NCBI GenBank assembly: GCA_964570765.1
Contig: CAZMZF010000014.1
Location: forward strand, 10,871 to 74,870
DNA: 64,000 nucleotides
Origin: CAZMZF01 sp964570765
GTDB taxonomy: Bacteria; Zixibacteria; MSB-5A5; RBG-16-43-9
Reading direction: 5' to 3'
The position numbers and the translations under genes were made by a program. This document shows, piece by piece, positions 24,701-33,856 of the stretch (the stretch's first letter is position 1; each line of letters opens with the position of its first letter). The notes beneath the pieces were generated by a model that saw only the letters and a list, made by a program, of their open reading frames with translations, was not told the origin of the DNA and did no database searches.

Positions 24701-26161
24701 ATGGATTTGAGTTCAATTGGAATTAACTGGAATGTAATCATGCCGGAAATCATTTTAACGGTTTTCGGATTTCTCCTTTTGCTCTTGGAGGCTTTTCTAC
24801 CTAAGGATAAAAAAGGGATTTTAGCTCATCTTGCCTGGCTCGGGATTGTAATATCTTTCATTTTCTGTTTTAACCTCTTTGACTATCAGCTTATTGCTTT
24901 TAAGGGGATGGCTTTAGCGGATAATTTTGCGTTGTTTTTCTCATTTATTTTTCTTCTAAGCTCTTTCTTTGTGGTCCTTCTTTCCTTAAGCTATCTTAAA
25001 AGAGAAGACATAGTGAGAGGGGATTATTATGCTTTAGTCCTCTTCGCTACCATGGGGATGATGCTGATGGCTTCCACTCTTGACCTGATAGTGATATTCT
25101 TGGGCTTGGAGATAGTTTCGCTCTCACTTTATATTTTATCCGGGTTTAAGAAGAAGGATTTGAGGTCTAATGAAGCCTCGATGAAGTTTTTCCTGATGGG
25201 TGCTTTTGCTACTGGTTTTCTTTTATACGGGATCGCTTTGATCTATGGAAGCCTGGGGACTACCAATTTAGAAAAGATAATATTTTTAGTTCCCTTTGCA
25301 CCATCTGTCTTAGGCGGAGGAAAAGATCTTCTCCTTTTTGCCGGGATAGGACTATTGATAGTCGGGTTCGGGTTCAAAATCGCCTCGGTTCCTTTTCATA
25401 TGTGGATGCCGGATGTTTTCGAGGGCGCTCCTACACCGATTGCCGGTTTCATCTCTGCCGGTCCTAAGGCAGCCGGATTTGCGGTTCTTTTGCGGATTTT
25501 CCTTTTAGCTTTCTCTTCTATCAAACCTGACTGGACTATGGTTTTCTGGATTTTATCGGTCCTCTCTATGACCACTGGAAATCTTTTAGCCTTATGGCAG
25601 ACCAATTTAAAAAGACTATTAGCTTATTCATCTATTGCTCATGTAGGATATATTCTAATTGCTCTGGTAGCAGGAGGGAATACTGCTATTTCAAGCGTAA
25701 TGTTTTATCTATCCGTTTATGTTTTGATGAACTTAGGTGCTTTTGCAGTGATTATCTCAATGGGCTCTAAAGAAAAAGAGGGGACAGACCTTTTCAAAGA
25801 ATATGCTGGTGCAGGTTTGAAAAATCCGTTCTTAGGCGTGTTTATGGCTATCTTTATGTTTTCTTTAGCCGGTTTTCCACCGACTGCAGGTTTCTTAGGT
25901 AAGTTTTATATCTTCAGCTCTGCAATAAAATCTGGATATTTGGGATTGGTGATAATCGCGGTGATAAATAGCTTGATTTCGGTTTATTATTATTTAAGAG
26001 TGATTGTATATATGTTTATGAAACCTGCAGAAGAAGAATTAAAACCGGTTTCGATACCTTTCTCTTTGGGGCTTGTGATATTTCTTGCAGGAATAGGAGT
26101 TTTAGCTTTCGGAATCTTACCTCAACCCCTTTTAGATTTAGCCTACTATTCGATTTTTTAG
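24701..26161 (+). CDS. nuoN: NADH-quinone oxidoreductase subunit N
   Basis: A 486-residue antiporter-like membrane subunit (ND2), the third proton pump of the membrane arm. Family blocks are FLGLEIVSLSLYILSGF with the conserved Glu (about 145), FKIASVPFHMWMPDVFEGAPT with the pump Lys, and LKRLLAYSSIAHVGYIL. About 14 membrane helices are seen. It is the last nuo gene, completing a 14-subunit set A-N with C and D separate. Downstream is a 290-base spacer full of hairpins with no obvious cotranscribed gene. Confidence 0.97.
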   Translation: MDLSSIGINWNVIMPEIILTVFGFLLLLLEAFLPKDKKGILAHLAWLGIVISFIFCFNLFDYQLIAFKGMALADNFALFFSFIFLLSSFFVVLLSLSYLKREDIVRGDYYALVLFATMGMMLMASTLDLIVIFLGLEIVSLSLYILSGFKKKDLRSNEASMKFFLMGAFATGFLLYGIALIYGSLGTTNLEKIIFLVPFAPSVLGGGKDLLLFAGIGLLIVGFGFKIASVPFHMWMPDVFEGAPTPIAGFISAGPKAAGFAVLLRIFLLAFSSIKPDWTMVFWILSVLSMTTGNLLALWQTNLKRLLAYSSIAHVGYILIALVAGGNTAISSVMFYLSVYVLMNLGAFAVIISMGSKEKEGTDLFKEYAGAGLKNPFLGVFMAIFMFSLAGFPPTAGFLGKFYIFSSAIKSGYLGLVIIAVINSLISVYYYLRVIVYMFMKPAEEELKPVSIPFSLGLVIFLAGIGVLAFGILPQPLLDLAYYSIF

Positions 26162-26168
26162 TTTTTTC

Positions 26169-26331
26169 GTAGTGCGAACCTTCAGGTTCGCTAAGGTAGG
26201 GGCACGTTGCAACGTGCCACTACAGCAGATAGTAGGTCGGGCTGTACCGTCTTTGATGGGACTGCCCGACAAAACTTTTTATGTCGGGTAGCTCACCCAT
26301 AGAGTTCGCAAACCGACCTACTTATCTTGTT
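26169..26331. repeat. Palindrome cluster downstream of nuoN
   Basis: It contains GCGAACCTTCAGGTTCGC (26174-26191), the perfect palindrome GGCACGTTGCAACGTGCC (26201-26218) and a large stem from GTAGGTCGGG (26232) to CCGACCTAC (26331) with inner arms. The strong hairpins after the last nuo gene may end transcription, though no T-run follows. Low-complexity CGTCT-word DNA follows to about 26365. Confidence 0.8.
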
Positions 26332-26454
26332 TTCGTCTCACGTCTTCCGTCTAACGTCTCCCTTTTATAAAAATATCCTTTGCAGAATTAAAAAACTGCT
26401 TATATTAGTCTTGAAAATGTCAGATTTAACCGCTCTTTTAACAAAGGAGGATTT

Positions 26455-27837
26455 ATGACCAGAGTGCTTTTTATTTTCATCATTATCTTCTTGTTTACAT
26501 TACCCCTCTTCGCCCAGTCAGTTGATACTGCCTGGGTGCGGAGATACAACGGAGCGGAAAACGATATTGATGAAGCTTCCGCCATAGCAGTAGATGGTTC
26601 CGGCAATGTCTATGTGACCGGATATGCCACAGGCGATGGAACGTACGCTGACTATGTCACCATAAAATATTACCCTAATGGAGATACTGCTTGGTTAAGA
26701 AAATATAACGGACTTTACAATTATGAGGATTACGCTCGCTGCATAGCCTTAGATCGTTCTGGGAATGTTTACGTGACTGGAAGAAGTTTTGGCATTGGAA
26801 CATATACAGATTACGCAACTGTAAAATACTACCCCAATGGGGATAGCGCCTGGGTAAGAAGATATAACGGCTCAGGAGATCATTATGATTATGCTAGCGC
26901 GATAGCCTTAGATAGTTCTGGCAATGTATATGTAACTGGAATAAGTGATGGCGGTGAAACATATGACGATTATGCTACCATAAAATACTATCCCAATGGA
27001 GATACTGCCTGGGTAAGAAGGTACAGAGGCATAGGAAACAGTTTTGATAAGGCTAAGGCCTTAGCAGTAGATGATCATAGTAATGTTTATGTCACTGGAC
27101 ATAGCTATCATATGATTACAAACCAATGTGATTATGTCACCATTAAATATTATCCTAATGGAGACACTGCCTGGGTGAGAAGATATGATGGACTGTACGG
27201 TGCTGATTCAGCTTCTGCTATAGCCGTGGATGGTTCTGGCAATGTGTATGTGACTGGAGGAAGTATTAGTTTTGGAGGATTTTTTGATTATGCCACAATA
27301 AAATACAAGCCTAATGGAGATACTGCCTGGGTAAGAAGATACAATGGACCGGAGAACCTTGGCGATTATGCTTTTGCAATAACAGTAGATGGTTCTGGTA
27401 ATGTATATGTGGCCGGCTACAGTATGGGCAGTGGAACAGATTTTGATTATTGTACCATAAAGTACGATTCTTCCGGGAATGAGTGCTGGGTAAGGCGATA
27501 CAATAGTCCAGATAACCTTATCGATCAAGCGACTGCGTTAGCTGTTGACGGTTCTGGCAGTGTTTACATTACCGGGTTCAGCCAGCAGACGAGTGGGTAC
27601 TATAATTATGACTATGCCACCATCAAATATGTTCAGTTTCTACGCGGGGATGCTAATAAGGATAGCAAGGTGTCTTTGGCAGATATAGTTTATCTGATAA
27701 ATTATCTTTTCAAATTCGGTCCTGCACCTGAGCCAAATCAGTCTGGGGATGCTAATTGTGATGGGAAAGTATCGCTGGGCGATATAGTCTATTTGATCAA
27801 TTATCTTTTCAAGTTTGGACCAGCCCCTTGTATTTGA
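26455..27837 (+). CDS. Secreted seven-bladed SBBP propeller protein with C-terminal dockerin
   Basis: A 460-residue exported protein. Residues 1-20 are a signal peptide (LFAQ). Seven repeats of about 53 residues follow, each with the pattern DTAWVRRYNG, IAVDGSGNVYVTG and DYATIKYYPNG, i.e. SBBP beta-propeller repeats making one seven-bladed ring. The last 65 residues are a type I dockerin-like pair: GDANKDSKVSLADIVYLINY and GDANCDGKVSLGDIVYLINY, each a calcium-binding loop plus helix. No cohesin is seen in the window. A strong AAAGGAGG precedes the ATG. It is probably a cell-surface or extracellular binding protein; its ligand is unknown. Confidence 0.9.
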   Translation: MTRVLFIFIIIFLFTLPLFAQSVDTAWVRRYNGAENDIDEASAIAVDGSGNVYVTGYATGDGTYADYVTIKYYPNGDTAWLRKYNGLYNYEDYARCIALDRSGNVYVTGRSFGIGTYTDYATVKYYPNGDSAWVRRYNGSGDHYDYASAIALDSSGNVYVTGISDGGETYDDYATIKYYPNGDTAWVRRYRGIGNSFDKAKALAVDDHSNVYVTGHSYHMITNQCDYVTIKYYPNGDTAWVRRYDGLYGADSASAIAVDGSGNVYVTGGSISFGGFFDYATIKYKPNGDTAWVRRYNGPENLGDYAFAITVDGSGNVYVAGYSMGSGTDFDYCTIKYDSSGNECWVRRYNSPDNLIDQATALAVDGSGSVYITGFSQQTSGYYNYDYATIKYVQFLRGDANKDSKVSLADIVYLINYLFKFGPAPEPNQSGDANCDGKVSLGDIVYLINYLFKFGPAPCI

Positions 27838-27871
27838 ATGCAGTTTAGAGTTTGTTAGTTTGGAGTTTAGA

Positions 27872-27907
27872 GTAGGGGCACATTGAAACGTGCCCCTACA
27901 GTTTTTT
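27872..27907 (+). terminator. Hairpin plus T-run after the propeller/dockerin gene
   Basis: GTAGGGGCAC-ATTGAAAC-GTGCCCCTAC (27872-27899) followed by AGTTTTTT. It has the form of a rho-independent terminator but is also a member of the GTAGGGGCA palindrome family, so a repeat may serve as terminator here. Confidence 0.65.
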
Positions 27908-28061
27908 GGAGTGGAGTGCATCCTATGGATGCCACGTTTTGGTGCGTCGGTATTAGGAAATGCCGATGCTGATTAGCTTGGGGAATTTTCCCCGTAGGGA
28001 ATCTTGAGACTATTCCCGAAACATCAGAGAGAGGCATGCAATGCGTCTCTACGTTTATGTC

Positions 28062-29158
28062 TGTCATTCTGGGAATAATGTTAAAAAAGTATTGATAGAA
28101 CAAGAATTAAGTTGTTTTGTGAAAGTCTGTTACGGATATTATCATTAGACGGGTTTAACAATGGTGCTGTCATGAGAAAAAAAGTATTGTCCACATTGCC
28201 AATTATCGATGGTGGTACGCAACGGAAAGAGCCGTCATGGAAGACAGCGGTGGCTCTGTCGCACCTGCAGTCATACGTTTGGCTGGAAGAATATATTGAA
28301 CAAGCATTTCAGACAATATATCTGGTTCAAATGATGGATTGTCGAAGGCTATACAGTGCGACAGCTGTCAGCTCAAAACGGCTACAGCGCCTCAACCATT
28401 AGACATATGATCGAACATCGGTTGCTTCATCCTCTCTATAATACAAGGGACCTCTCTGCGCATCGTTATCTTATTTTCGATGGAACCAGCTTTGAACAAC
28501 GGAGAGGAATCTTTGCCGTGATGGATGCTGAAAGTTTTTCCGTGTTATACGGTGCATATAATGTCTCAGAAAGATCATCTGATCTCCATAGGTTTTGTAC
28601 TTCGTTGGCACAGTTTGAATTATCACCTAAAAGTGCCACGGTTGATGGAAACCAGCATCTAATTAAAATCTTACGTCTGCTCTGGCCGAAGATTATTGTT
28701 CAACGCTGTTTGGTTTATATCCAATGTCAGGGACTGATGTGGTGCAGACGTAATCCCAAGCGGACGGATGCCAAACACTTACGAAAACTGTTTCTCCAGG
28801 TAATGTCCATTCAGACTGAGGCTGACCGTGATTTTTTCCTTGCACAAGTTAATGAGTGGGAACAACAGTATGGATACCGGGTTGCATCTTCACCAGAGAC
28901 AGGATGGATCTTTAGTGATTTAAAACGAGCACGGAGTATGCTGATTACTGCATTACCTGATATGTTCCATTATCTCTATGATCCAGACATCTCTAAATCA
29001 ACGAATAGACTTGAAGGATACTTTGCATGTCTAAAACAAAAATATTGGTAGCACCGAGGACTGGCCAAACGACATCGTCACTCATATTTCACATGGTATT
29101 TACATCTCTGTCCAAGGTAAAAAATCAATACTTTTTGAGTATTATGCCCGCAATGACA
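28062..29158 (+). mobile_element. Degenerate insertion sequence with 35-base inverted ends
   Basis: The left end (28062-28096) begins TGTCATTCTGGGAATAATG and ends AAAAAGTATTGAT; the right end (29124-29158), read on the other strand, begins TGTCATTGCGGGCATAATA and ends with the identical 13 bases. The ends agree at about 28 of 35 positions. The element is 1097 bases and holds one broken transposase gene. I find no target-site duplication. Confidence 0.8.
28112..29120 (+). pseudogene. Broken DDE transposase (IS256/MULE-like)
   Basis: Two frames together encode one transposase: 28112-28402 (N-terminal part) and 28356-29051 in another frame, so a frameshift lies around 28356-28402. A TAG at 29049-29051 then interrupts the second frame, which continues in phase to TAA 29118-29120 (HRGLAKRHRHSYFTWYLHLC). 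Probable DDE residues are Asp in FDGTSFEQ and in TVDGNQHL and Glu in NRLEGYF. The CAG-to-TAG change and the frameshift make it inactive. The family name is given from the overall DDE layout and is tentative. Confidence 0.8.
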
Positions 29159-29186
29159 ACATTAATATATATCATAAAGGTGAACT

Positions 29187-30053
29187 ATGGCAATATTAGT
29201 GGATAAAAATAGCAAGGTGATTGTGCAGGGGATCACGGGTGGGGCAGGGAGGTTTCATACGGAAAGGATGTTACAGTACGGGACTAAAATCGTGGCTGGA
29301 ACTTCTCCAGGGAAGGGTGGAGAAAAGGTATTTGATCTTCCGGTCTATGATACAGTAGAAGAATGTGTGAAGAATCATCAGGCTGACACTTCAGTTATCT
29401 TTTTACCAGCCCAGTTTGTGCTGGAAGCCTGCGTGGAGGCGATCTATGCGGGGATTAAATTTATCGTAGTTATTCCTGAACATATCCCGATCTTCGATAT
29501 GATGCAGATTAGAAAAGAGGCATTGAAGCATAATGCTTTAGTGATTGGCGGAAATACCGCAGGGATAATCACGCCAGGTGAAGCTAATTTGGGTATTATG
29601 CCGGATATCGCTTTTTCTCCGGGGAGAGTGGGAACTGTTTCTCGTTCTGGCTCTCTGACCTATTATGTGGCTGATACCTTAACCCGCACCGGGTATGGTG
29701 AGACGACCTGTGTGGGTTTGGGGGGTGACCCGGTTTTAGGAACGACTTTCGATGAGATACTACTCCTTTTTGAAAAAGACGTGAAGACTAAAGCGATTGT
29801 TTTGGTTGGTGAAATAGGTGGAGTGTATGAGGAAAAAGCTAAGGATACAATAAGCAAAATGAAAAAACCGGTTATTGCAATGGTAGGTGGACTTTTTGCT
29901 CCTCCAGGAAAGAGAATGGGTCATGCTGGAGCAATTGTAGAAGGGGATATGGGCACAGCCCAGAGTAAACTAAAAGCCTTAGAAGAAGGCGGCGCTCATG
30001 TTGCTAAAACGTTTTTAGATATTCCTGAGATTTTGAAAAGATTAGGAATTTAA
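29187..30053 (+). CDS. sucD: Succinyl-CoA ligase (synthetase) alpha subunit
   Basis: A 288-residue alpha subunit of succinate-CoA ligase. It has the N-terminal CoA-binding Rossmann domain with GITGGAGRFHTE (about 15-26), GNTAGIITPGE, the SRSGSLTYY block, and the phosphohistidine motif GHAGAIV with His246. It converts succinyl-CoA to succinate with formation of ATP or GTP, in the TCA cycle or its reverse. It needs the beta subunit SucC, which is not in the window; the gene normally beside it is replaced upstream by a dead IS. A GGTGA motif precedes the ATG. Confidence 0.95.
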   Translation: MAILVDKNSKVIVQGITGGAGRFHTERMLQYGTKIVAGTSPGKGGEKVFDLPVYDTVEECVKNHQADTSVIFLPAQFVLEACVEAIYAGIKFIVVIPEHIPIFDMMQIRKEALKHNALVIGGNTAGIITPGEANLGIMPDIAFSPGRVGTVSRSGSLTYYVADTLTRTGYGETTCVGLGGDPVLGTTFDEILLLFEKDVKTKAIVLVGEIGGVYEEKAKDTISKMKKPVIAMVGGLFAPPGKRMGHAGAIVEGDMGTAQSKLKALEEGGAHVAKTFLDIPEILKRLGI

Positions 30054-30067
30054 TGTTTTTCGTAGCG

Positions 30068-30116
30068 CGACCCTTTAAGGGTCGAAAAAAAATGTAGCGG
30101 AGGTCTTCAGACCTCC
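30068..30116. repeat. Two hairpin repeats after sucD
   Basis: CGACCC-TTTAA-GGGTCG (30068-30084) and GGAGGTC-TTCA-GACCTCC (30099-30116), preceded by GTAGCG. Both arms recur elsewhere, at 38330-38399 and 22657-22674. Confidence 0.8.
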
Positions 30117-30158
30117 ACTATTGAATTTTATAATATTGTTTCAATAAAGATCTCAATA

Positions 30159-31841
30159 ATGTTTTGGAAAATACTCATTTTGGTAATAGCAGGTTTAATT
30201 TTACTTTTAGGAATAATAAAAGCTTGGCTGGACGCACGCCAGCAGAAACCAGGTCGAAATGCTTTGAGAGATATATTGATTGCACTCGGTTTTGCATTTT
30301 TGGTTGGGATATATCCAATAATTCAGATATTCCAACCGAGCGAGATTAAAGAGATTAGAGAAAGATTGAAACCTCTTCCTGAAATTGAAAAAGGGCAGAA
30401 GCGAATTGAGGAAAAAATTGATTGGGCAATAAGACAAAAGGGTGAACTGACATATTATGAGGATGGTATTCCGCAAAGTCCAAACCTTAATTTAAGAACA
30501 CTGTTTGAAGAGGGGGGAAAACACTTTAACAATTATGAGTATGATAAAGCCATTAAAGCCTTTAGAACCGCTCTGGGATTGCAGGGGCTGAAACCATCAG
30601 AGTCCTGTGCTCTTTTGGTTTCCATTGGGAATGCTCAATATAAGCAAAACAGATGGGATGGAGCTAAAGGGAGTTACTTAGAAGCCTTAGATTGGGCTGA
30701 AAAAGGAAAAGATGAATCGGGTCAAGCTGTTGCATTGGGGAATCTTGGTATTGTATATGATTCAAAAGGTGAATGGGACAAGGCGATAGAGTTTTATAAT
30801 AAGAGTTTAAAGATAAAGGAAAAGATAGGTGATGAGTATGGGATGACACAGTCCTTTAACAATCTTGGTGTGGTATATGATTTAAAAGGTGAATGGGACA
30901 AGGCGATAGAGTTTTATAATAAGGTTTTAGCGATAAGTAAGAAGATAGGGGATGAGCATGGTATGGCACAGACCTTTAACAATCTTGGAGTGGTATATAA
31001 GTCAAAAGGTGAATGGGATAAGGCGATAGAGTTTTATAATAAGAGTTTAAAGATAAAGGAGAAGATAGGGGATGAGTATGGGATGGCATATACCTTTAAC
31101 AATCTTGGCTCGGTATATTATTCAAAAGGTGAATGGGACAAGGCGATAGAGTTTTATAATAAGAGCATGAAGATTGCAGAAGTGATTAGGGATGAGTATA
31201 GAATGGCGCAAATCTATGGTAATTTAGATATCGTTTTTAAGCTCAAGGGAGAATTTGATAAGTCGATTGAGTTTTACAATAAGGCCTTAAAAGGATTTGA
31301 AAGACTAGGGGATGAATATGGGATGGCACAGACTTTTAATAATCTAGGAGTGATTTATAAGGATAAAGGCGAATTGGATAAAGCTATTGAGCTTTATAAT
31401 AAAAGTTTACAGATTAGCGTAAAGATAAAAGAAAAGTATGGAATAGCAAAAACTTATGGCAATTTAGGGAATATTTATCTGCTTAAAAGAGAATGGGATA
31501 AGGCAATTGAGTTACACAATAAAAGCTTAGAAATCAAAGAAAAGATTGGTGATGAGTATGGGATAGAACAGACTTTTAATAGTCTGGGATTAGTTTATCA
31601 AACTAAAGGTGAACAGGATAAAGCAATTGAGTATTATAATAAAGCCCTGAGGGTACAAGAAAAAATTGATGATATACATGGGATGGCACAGACAAAAGTA
31701 AATATAGGGATTTTGTATAAAATACAGGGTAAGAAAAAAGAGGCAAGAAAATTATTAGAAGAGAGTTTGAAAACATTGGAGAAAATTGGTGATAGACCTA
31801 ATGCGGAGATTGCGAGGAGAAATTTGGAGGATTTGAAATAA
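30159..31841 (+). CDS. Membrane-anchored TPR protein
   Basis: A 560-residue protein. Two N-terminal transmembrane helices (about 5-22 and 41-60) are followed by a short coiled segment and about ten TPR units of 40 residues with the pattern GEWDKAIEFYNKSLKI and GMAQTFNNLGVVY. Such 40-residue units are like those of kinesin-light-chain-type TPR proteins and serve protein binding. The DNA of the central units is almost identical at a 120-base period (30781 and 31021 segments), so the array expanded recently or is homogenised by recombination. There is no enzymatic domain. The partner is unknown; the neighbours (sucD, asparaginase) give no hint. Confidence 0.88.
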   Translation: MFWKILILVIAGLILLLGIIKAWLDARQQKPGRNALRDILIALGFAFLVGIYPIIQIFQPSEIKEIRERLKPLPEIEKGQKRIEEKIDWAIRQKGELTYYEDGIPQSPNLNLRTLFEEGGKHFNNYEYDKAIKAFRTALGLQGLKPSESCALLVSIGNAQYKQNRWDGAKGSYLEALDWAEKGKDESGQAVALGNLGIVYDSKGEWDKAIEFYNKSLKIKEKIGDEYGMTQSFNNLGVVYDLKGEWDKAIEFYNKVLAISKKIGDEHGMAQTFNNLGVVYKSKGEWDKAIEFYNKSLKIKEKIGDEYGMAYTFNNLGSVYYSKGEWDKAIEFYNKSMKIAEVIRDEYRMAQIYGNLDIVFKLKGEFDKSIEFYNKALKGFERLGDEYGMAQTFNNLGVIYKDKGELDKAIELYNKSLQISVKIKEKYGIAKTYGNLGNIYLLKREWDKAIELHNKSLEIKEKIGDEYGIEQTFNSLGLVYQTKGEQDKAIEYYNKALRVQEKIDDIHGMAQTKVNIGILYKIQGKKKEARKLLEESLKTLEKIGDRPNAEIARRNLEDLK

Positions 31842-31845
31842 AATT

Positions 31846-31946
31846 GTAGGGGCATGTTGCAATATGTCCCTACGGTGATACATTATTTACATAGAATCAG
31901 GGTTGAATAAGCGAGGCTAAAAGTCTCAAGACCTTGACGGCCTCGC
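31846..31946. repeat. Two palindromic repeats upstream of the asparaginase gene
   Basis: GTAGGGGCATGTTGCAATATGTCCCTAC (pairing ends at 31846 and 31873) and GCGAGGC-(AAAAGTCTCAAGACCTTGACG)-like arm-GCCTCGC (31911-31946). The second also occurs at 22545 and 38366. It creates a false upstream TTG start for the next gene. Confidence 0.8.
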
Positions 31947-31966
31947 ACTACGAAAGATCTAAAATC

Positions 31967-32977
31967 ATGGACAACATTTTAGTCAAAGTCTATCTAGGGA
32001 AAACAGTTGAAAGCCTTCACTGCGGTTCAATTGCAGTAGTTGATTCTGAAGGTAAGCTGGTTTATTCTTTCGGAGACCCTTACTTTGTTACCTATCTCCG
32101 CTCGTCTGCCAAGCCCTTTCAAGCTATCCCTTTGATAACTTCCGGTGCAGCAAAAGAGTTTGGATTGACCCAGAAAGAGATTGCCATAATCTCAGGTTCG
32201 CATAATGGCCAGAGGATTCATACGGATACCGTAAAAAGTATTCTCAAAAAGATCGGTCTTTCAGAAAAAAATCTCCAATGTGGTGTGCATATTCCTCATT
32301 ATTATACTGCCAATAATATCATTCCTCCACCTGGTAAAAGATTTACGCCGGTTCATCACAATTGTTCTGGTAAACATTCCGGGATTTTAGCCATATGTGT
32401 TTATTCTGGATGGGATATAAAATATTATTTAGATAAAAATCATCCTGCACAGAAATTAATTTTAAAATCGATCTCTGAGATATGCCGGTATCCGGAAAAA
32501 ATGATTGGAATAGGGATAGATGGGTGTGGGGTGCCGGTTCACGCAATGCCTATTTATAATATGGCACTTGGTTTTTCCAATCTAATAAATTACAACTCAA
32601 AGGATGAAAATACTTCAAAGGCATATAAGTTGATAGTTGATTCTATGAGAAGATATCCGGAAATGGTATCAGGTGAAGGTAGATTGGATTTGAGCTTGGC
32701 TTTGGCTTCAAAAGGTAATATATTAACCAAAGCTGGAGGTGAAGCTTTGAGCTGTTCCGGGATTTTGGATAGAGGATGGGGTATGGCAGTTAAAATAGCA
32801 GATGGAACACAGAGAGCGATTGGTCCAGCGGTAGTTGAGACTTTAAAACAGATAGGATTATTAAATGAAAAACAGATTGTAAAGATTAAAAAATTCTCTC
32901 ATCCACTGATTAAAAATTTCAGAGGAGACCAGGTAGGATTTATACAGGTGGAGTTTAGGTTAAAAAGAAGAAAGTGA
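31967..32977 (+). CDS. L-asparaginase II family protein (PF06089 type)
   Basis: A 336-residue cytosolic enzyme of the asparaginase II family typified by the thermolabile rhizobial enzyme, unrelated to the E. coli AnsA/AnsB fold. It should hydrolyse L-asparagine to aspartate and ammonia. Family blocks are SGSHNGQRIHTDTV (about 85-98), HHNCSGKHSGILA (about 126-138) and GIDGCGVPVHAMP (about 184-196), with the conserved Ser/Lys/Cys residues of the PF06089 group. The ATG at 31967 is chosen over TTG 31934, which lies in a palindromic repeat. It is probably transcribed alone. Confidence 0.88.
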   Translation: MDNILVKVYLGKTVESLHCGSIAVVDSEGKLVYSFGDPYFVTYLRSSAKPFQAIPLITSGAAKEFGLTQKEIAIISGSHNGQRIHTDTVKSILKKIGLSEKNLQCGVHIPHYYTANNIIPPPGKRFTPVHHNCSGKHSGILAICVYSGWDIKYYLDKNHPAQKLILKSISEICRYPEKMIGIGIDGCGVPVHAMPIYNMALGFSNLINYNSKDENTSKAYKLIVDSMRRYPEMVSGEGRLDLSLALASKGNILTKAGGEALSCSGILDRGWGMAVKIADGTQRAIGPAVVETLKQIGLLNEKQIVKIKKFSHPLIKNFRGDQVGFIQVEFRLKRRK

Positions 32978-33100
32978 GAAGTAAGACGGGAGACTAAAGA
33001 TGAGTAAAAGTAGGTAGCAGGTAGCAAGTAGCAAAAAGGAAAATTGAAAATAGAAGATAAAGAAATAAAATACAAAAAATAAATCTAACCCAAAAATAAT
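32978..33100. repeat. Word-like low-complexity spacer
   Basis: It contains runs such as GAGAAGTAAGACGGGAGACT and GTAGGTAGCAGGTAGCAAG, i.e. degenerate 7-8 base words repeated side by side, then an A-rich stretch to the next ATG. There is no hairpin, coding frame or promoter that I trust. Confidence 0.6.
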
Positions 33101-33640
33101 ATGAAAAAAGATATTCTAAGAATTTTACCGGAAGTAAGAAAAATTAAAAACAAAGAGCTCAGGGAAAAGGTTATCTTAACCTGGGAAGAGGGGATAAAAC
33201 TTGGCGGGTGGAAAATTGAGGATTTGAAGAAAATTCCTTTTACCTTGCTCATCCCGGATTGCCAGGTGAATTTAATAGAGCATACCCGGGCAGTTACCAA
33301 TACTGCATTGAGAGTAGCAGAGACGCTTTCCAGAGCTTATAATAGTCTGGTTAAAATCGACAGAGATATACTGATCGCTGGTGGGATTCTGCATGATGTG
33401 GGGAAGGTCTTGGAATATGCTAAAACAGGTGGGAAGATTACCAAAAGTCCAAAAGGTAAATTCTTAAGACATCCTTTTTCCGGCTCAGCTTTAGCCTATA
33501 AATGTGGAGTTCCCGAAGAAATCGTTCATCTGATAGCAGTTCATTCTCACGAAGGGGATCAGGGTTATCGTTCAATTGAAGCCATAATCATCCATCATGC
33601 AGATTTTATAAATTTTGAAGTCCTGGGAGGGAAGGCTTAA
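33101..33640 (+). CDS. HD domain phosphohydrolase
   Basis: A 179-residue HD-superfamily metal-dependent phosphohydrolase. Metal ligands fit the pattern: His near residue 63 (EHTRAV), His98-Asp99 in ILHDVGK, HPFSGS (about 127), HSHEGD (about 148) and HHAD (about 166). It resembles the small HD proteins that act on nucleotides or on RNA 2',3'-cyclic phosphates; the substrate is not deducible. It has no signal peptide. The ATG follows an A-rich stretch without a clear Shine-Dalgarno motif. It is flanked by repeat-rich spacers and is probably transcribed on its own. Confidence 0.85.
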   Translation: MKKDILRILPEVRKIKNKELREKVILTWEEGIKLGGWKIEDLKKIPFTLLIPDCQVNLIEHTRAVTNTALRVAETLSRAYNSLVKIDRDILIAGGILHDVGKVLEYAKTGGKITKSPKGKFLRHPFSGSALAYKCGVPEEIVHLIAVHSHEGDQGYRSIEAIIIHHADFINFEVLGGKA

Positions 33641-33740
33641 AAACAAAGTTCAACAGTTTAAAGGTTCAAAAGTTCAAAGATTGAAAAACAACCGGAAAAG
33701 GAAAATAGCAGATCTATAGCGTCGGGCTATATGCCCGACG
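33641..33740. repeat. GTTCAAA-word spacer and CGTCGGGC hairpin
   Basis: GTTTAAAGGTTCAAAAGTTC-type words (period about 10) occupy 33646-33690; the hairpin CGTCGGGC-TATAT-GCCCGACG lies at 33720-33740. The same hairpin core is at 24554-24574. Confidence 0.7.
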
Positions 33741-33856
33741 AAAAAATGCGGGAAATCCAATTCCAGCACAATCAAGGGATAGAAAATGGTTGTAAAAGCA
33801 AGGCTGAAGTCTTGCCCTACAATCTTAGGTGGGAAGGTTAAATAAGTAGGATGTAA

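Noticed and set aside
31934..31966. TTG start giving 11 more residues on the asparaginase.
   Set aside because: It is inside a palindromic repeat; ATG 31967 fits the family.
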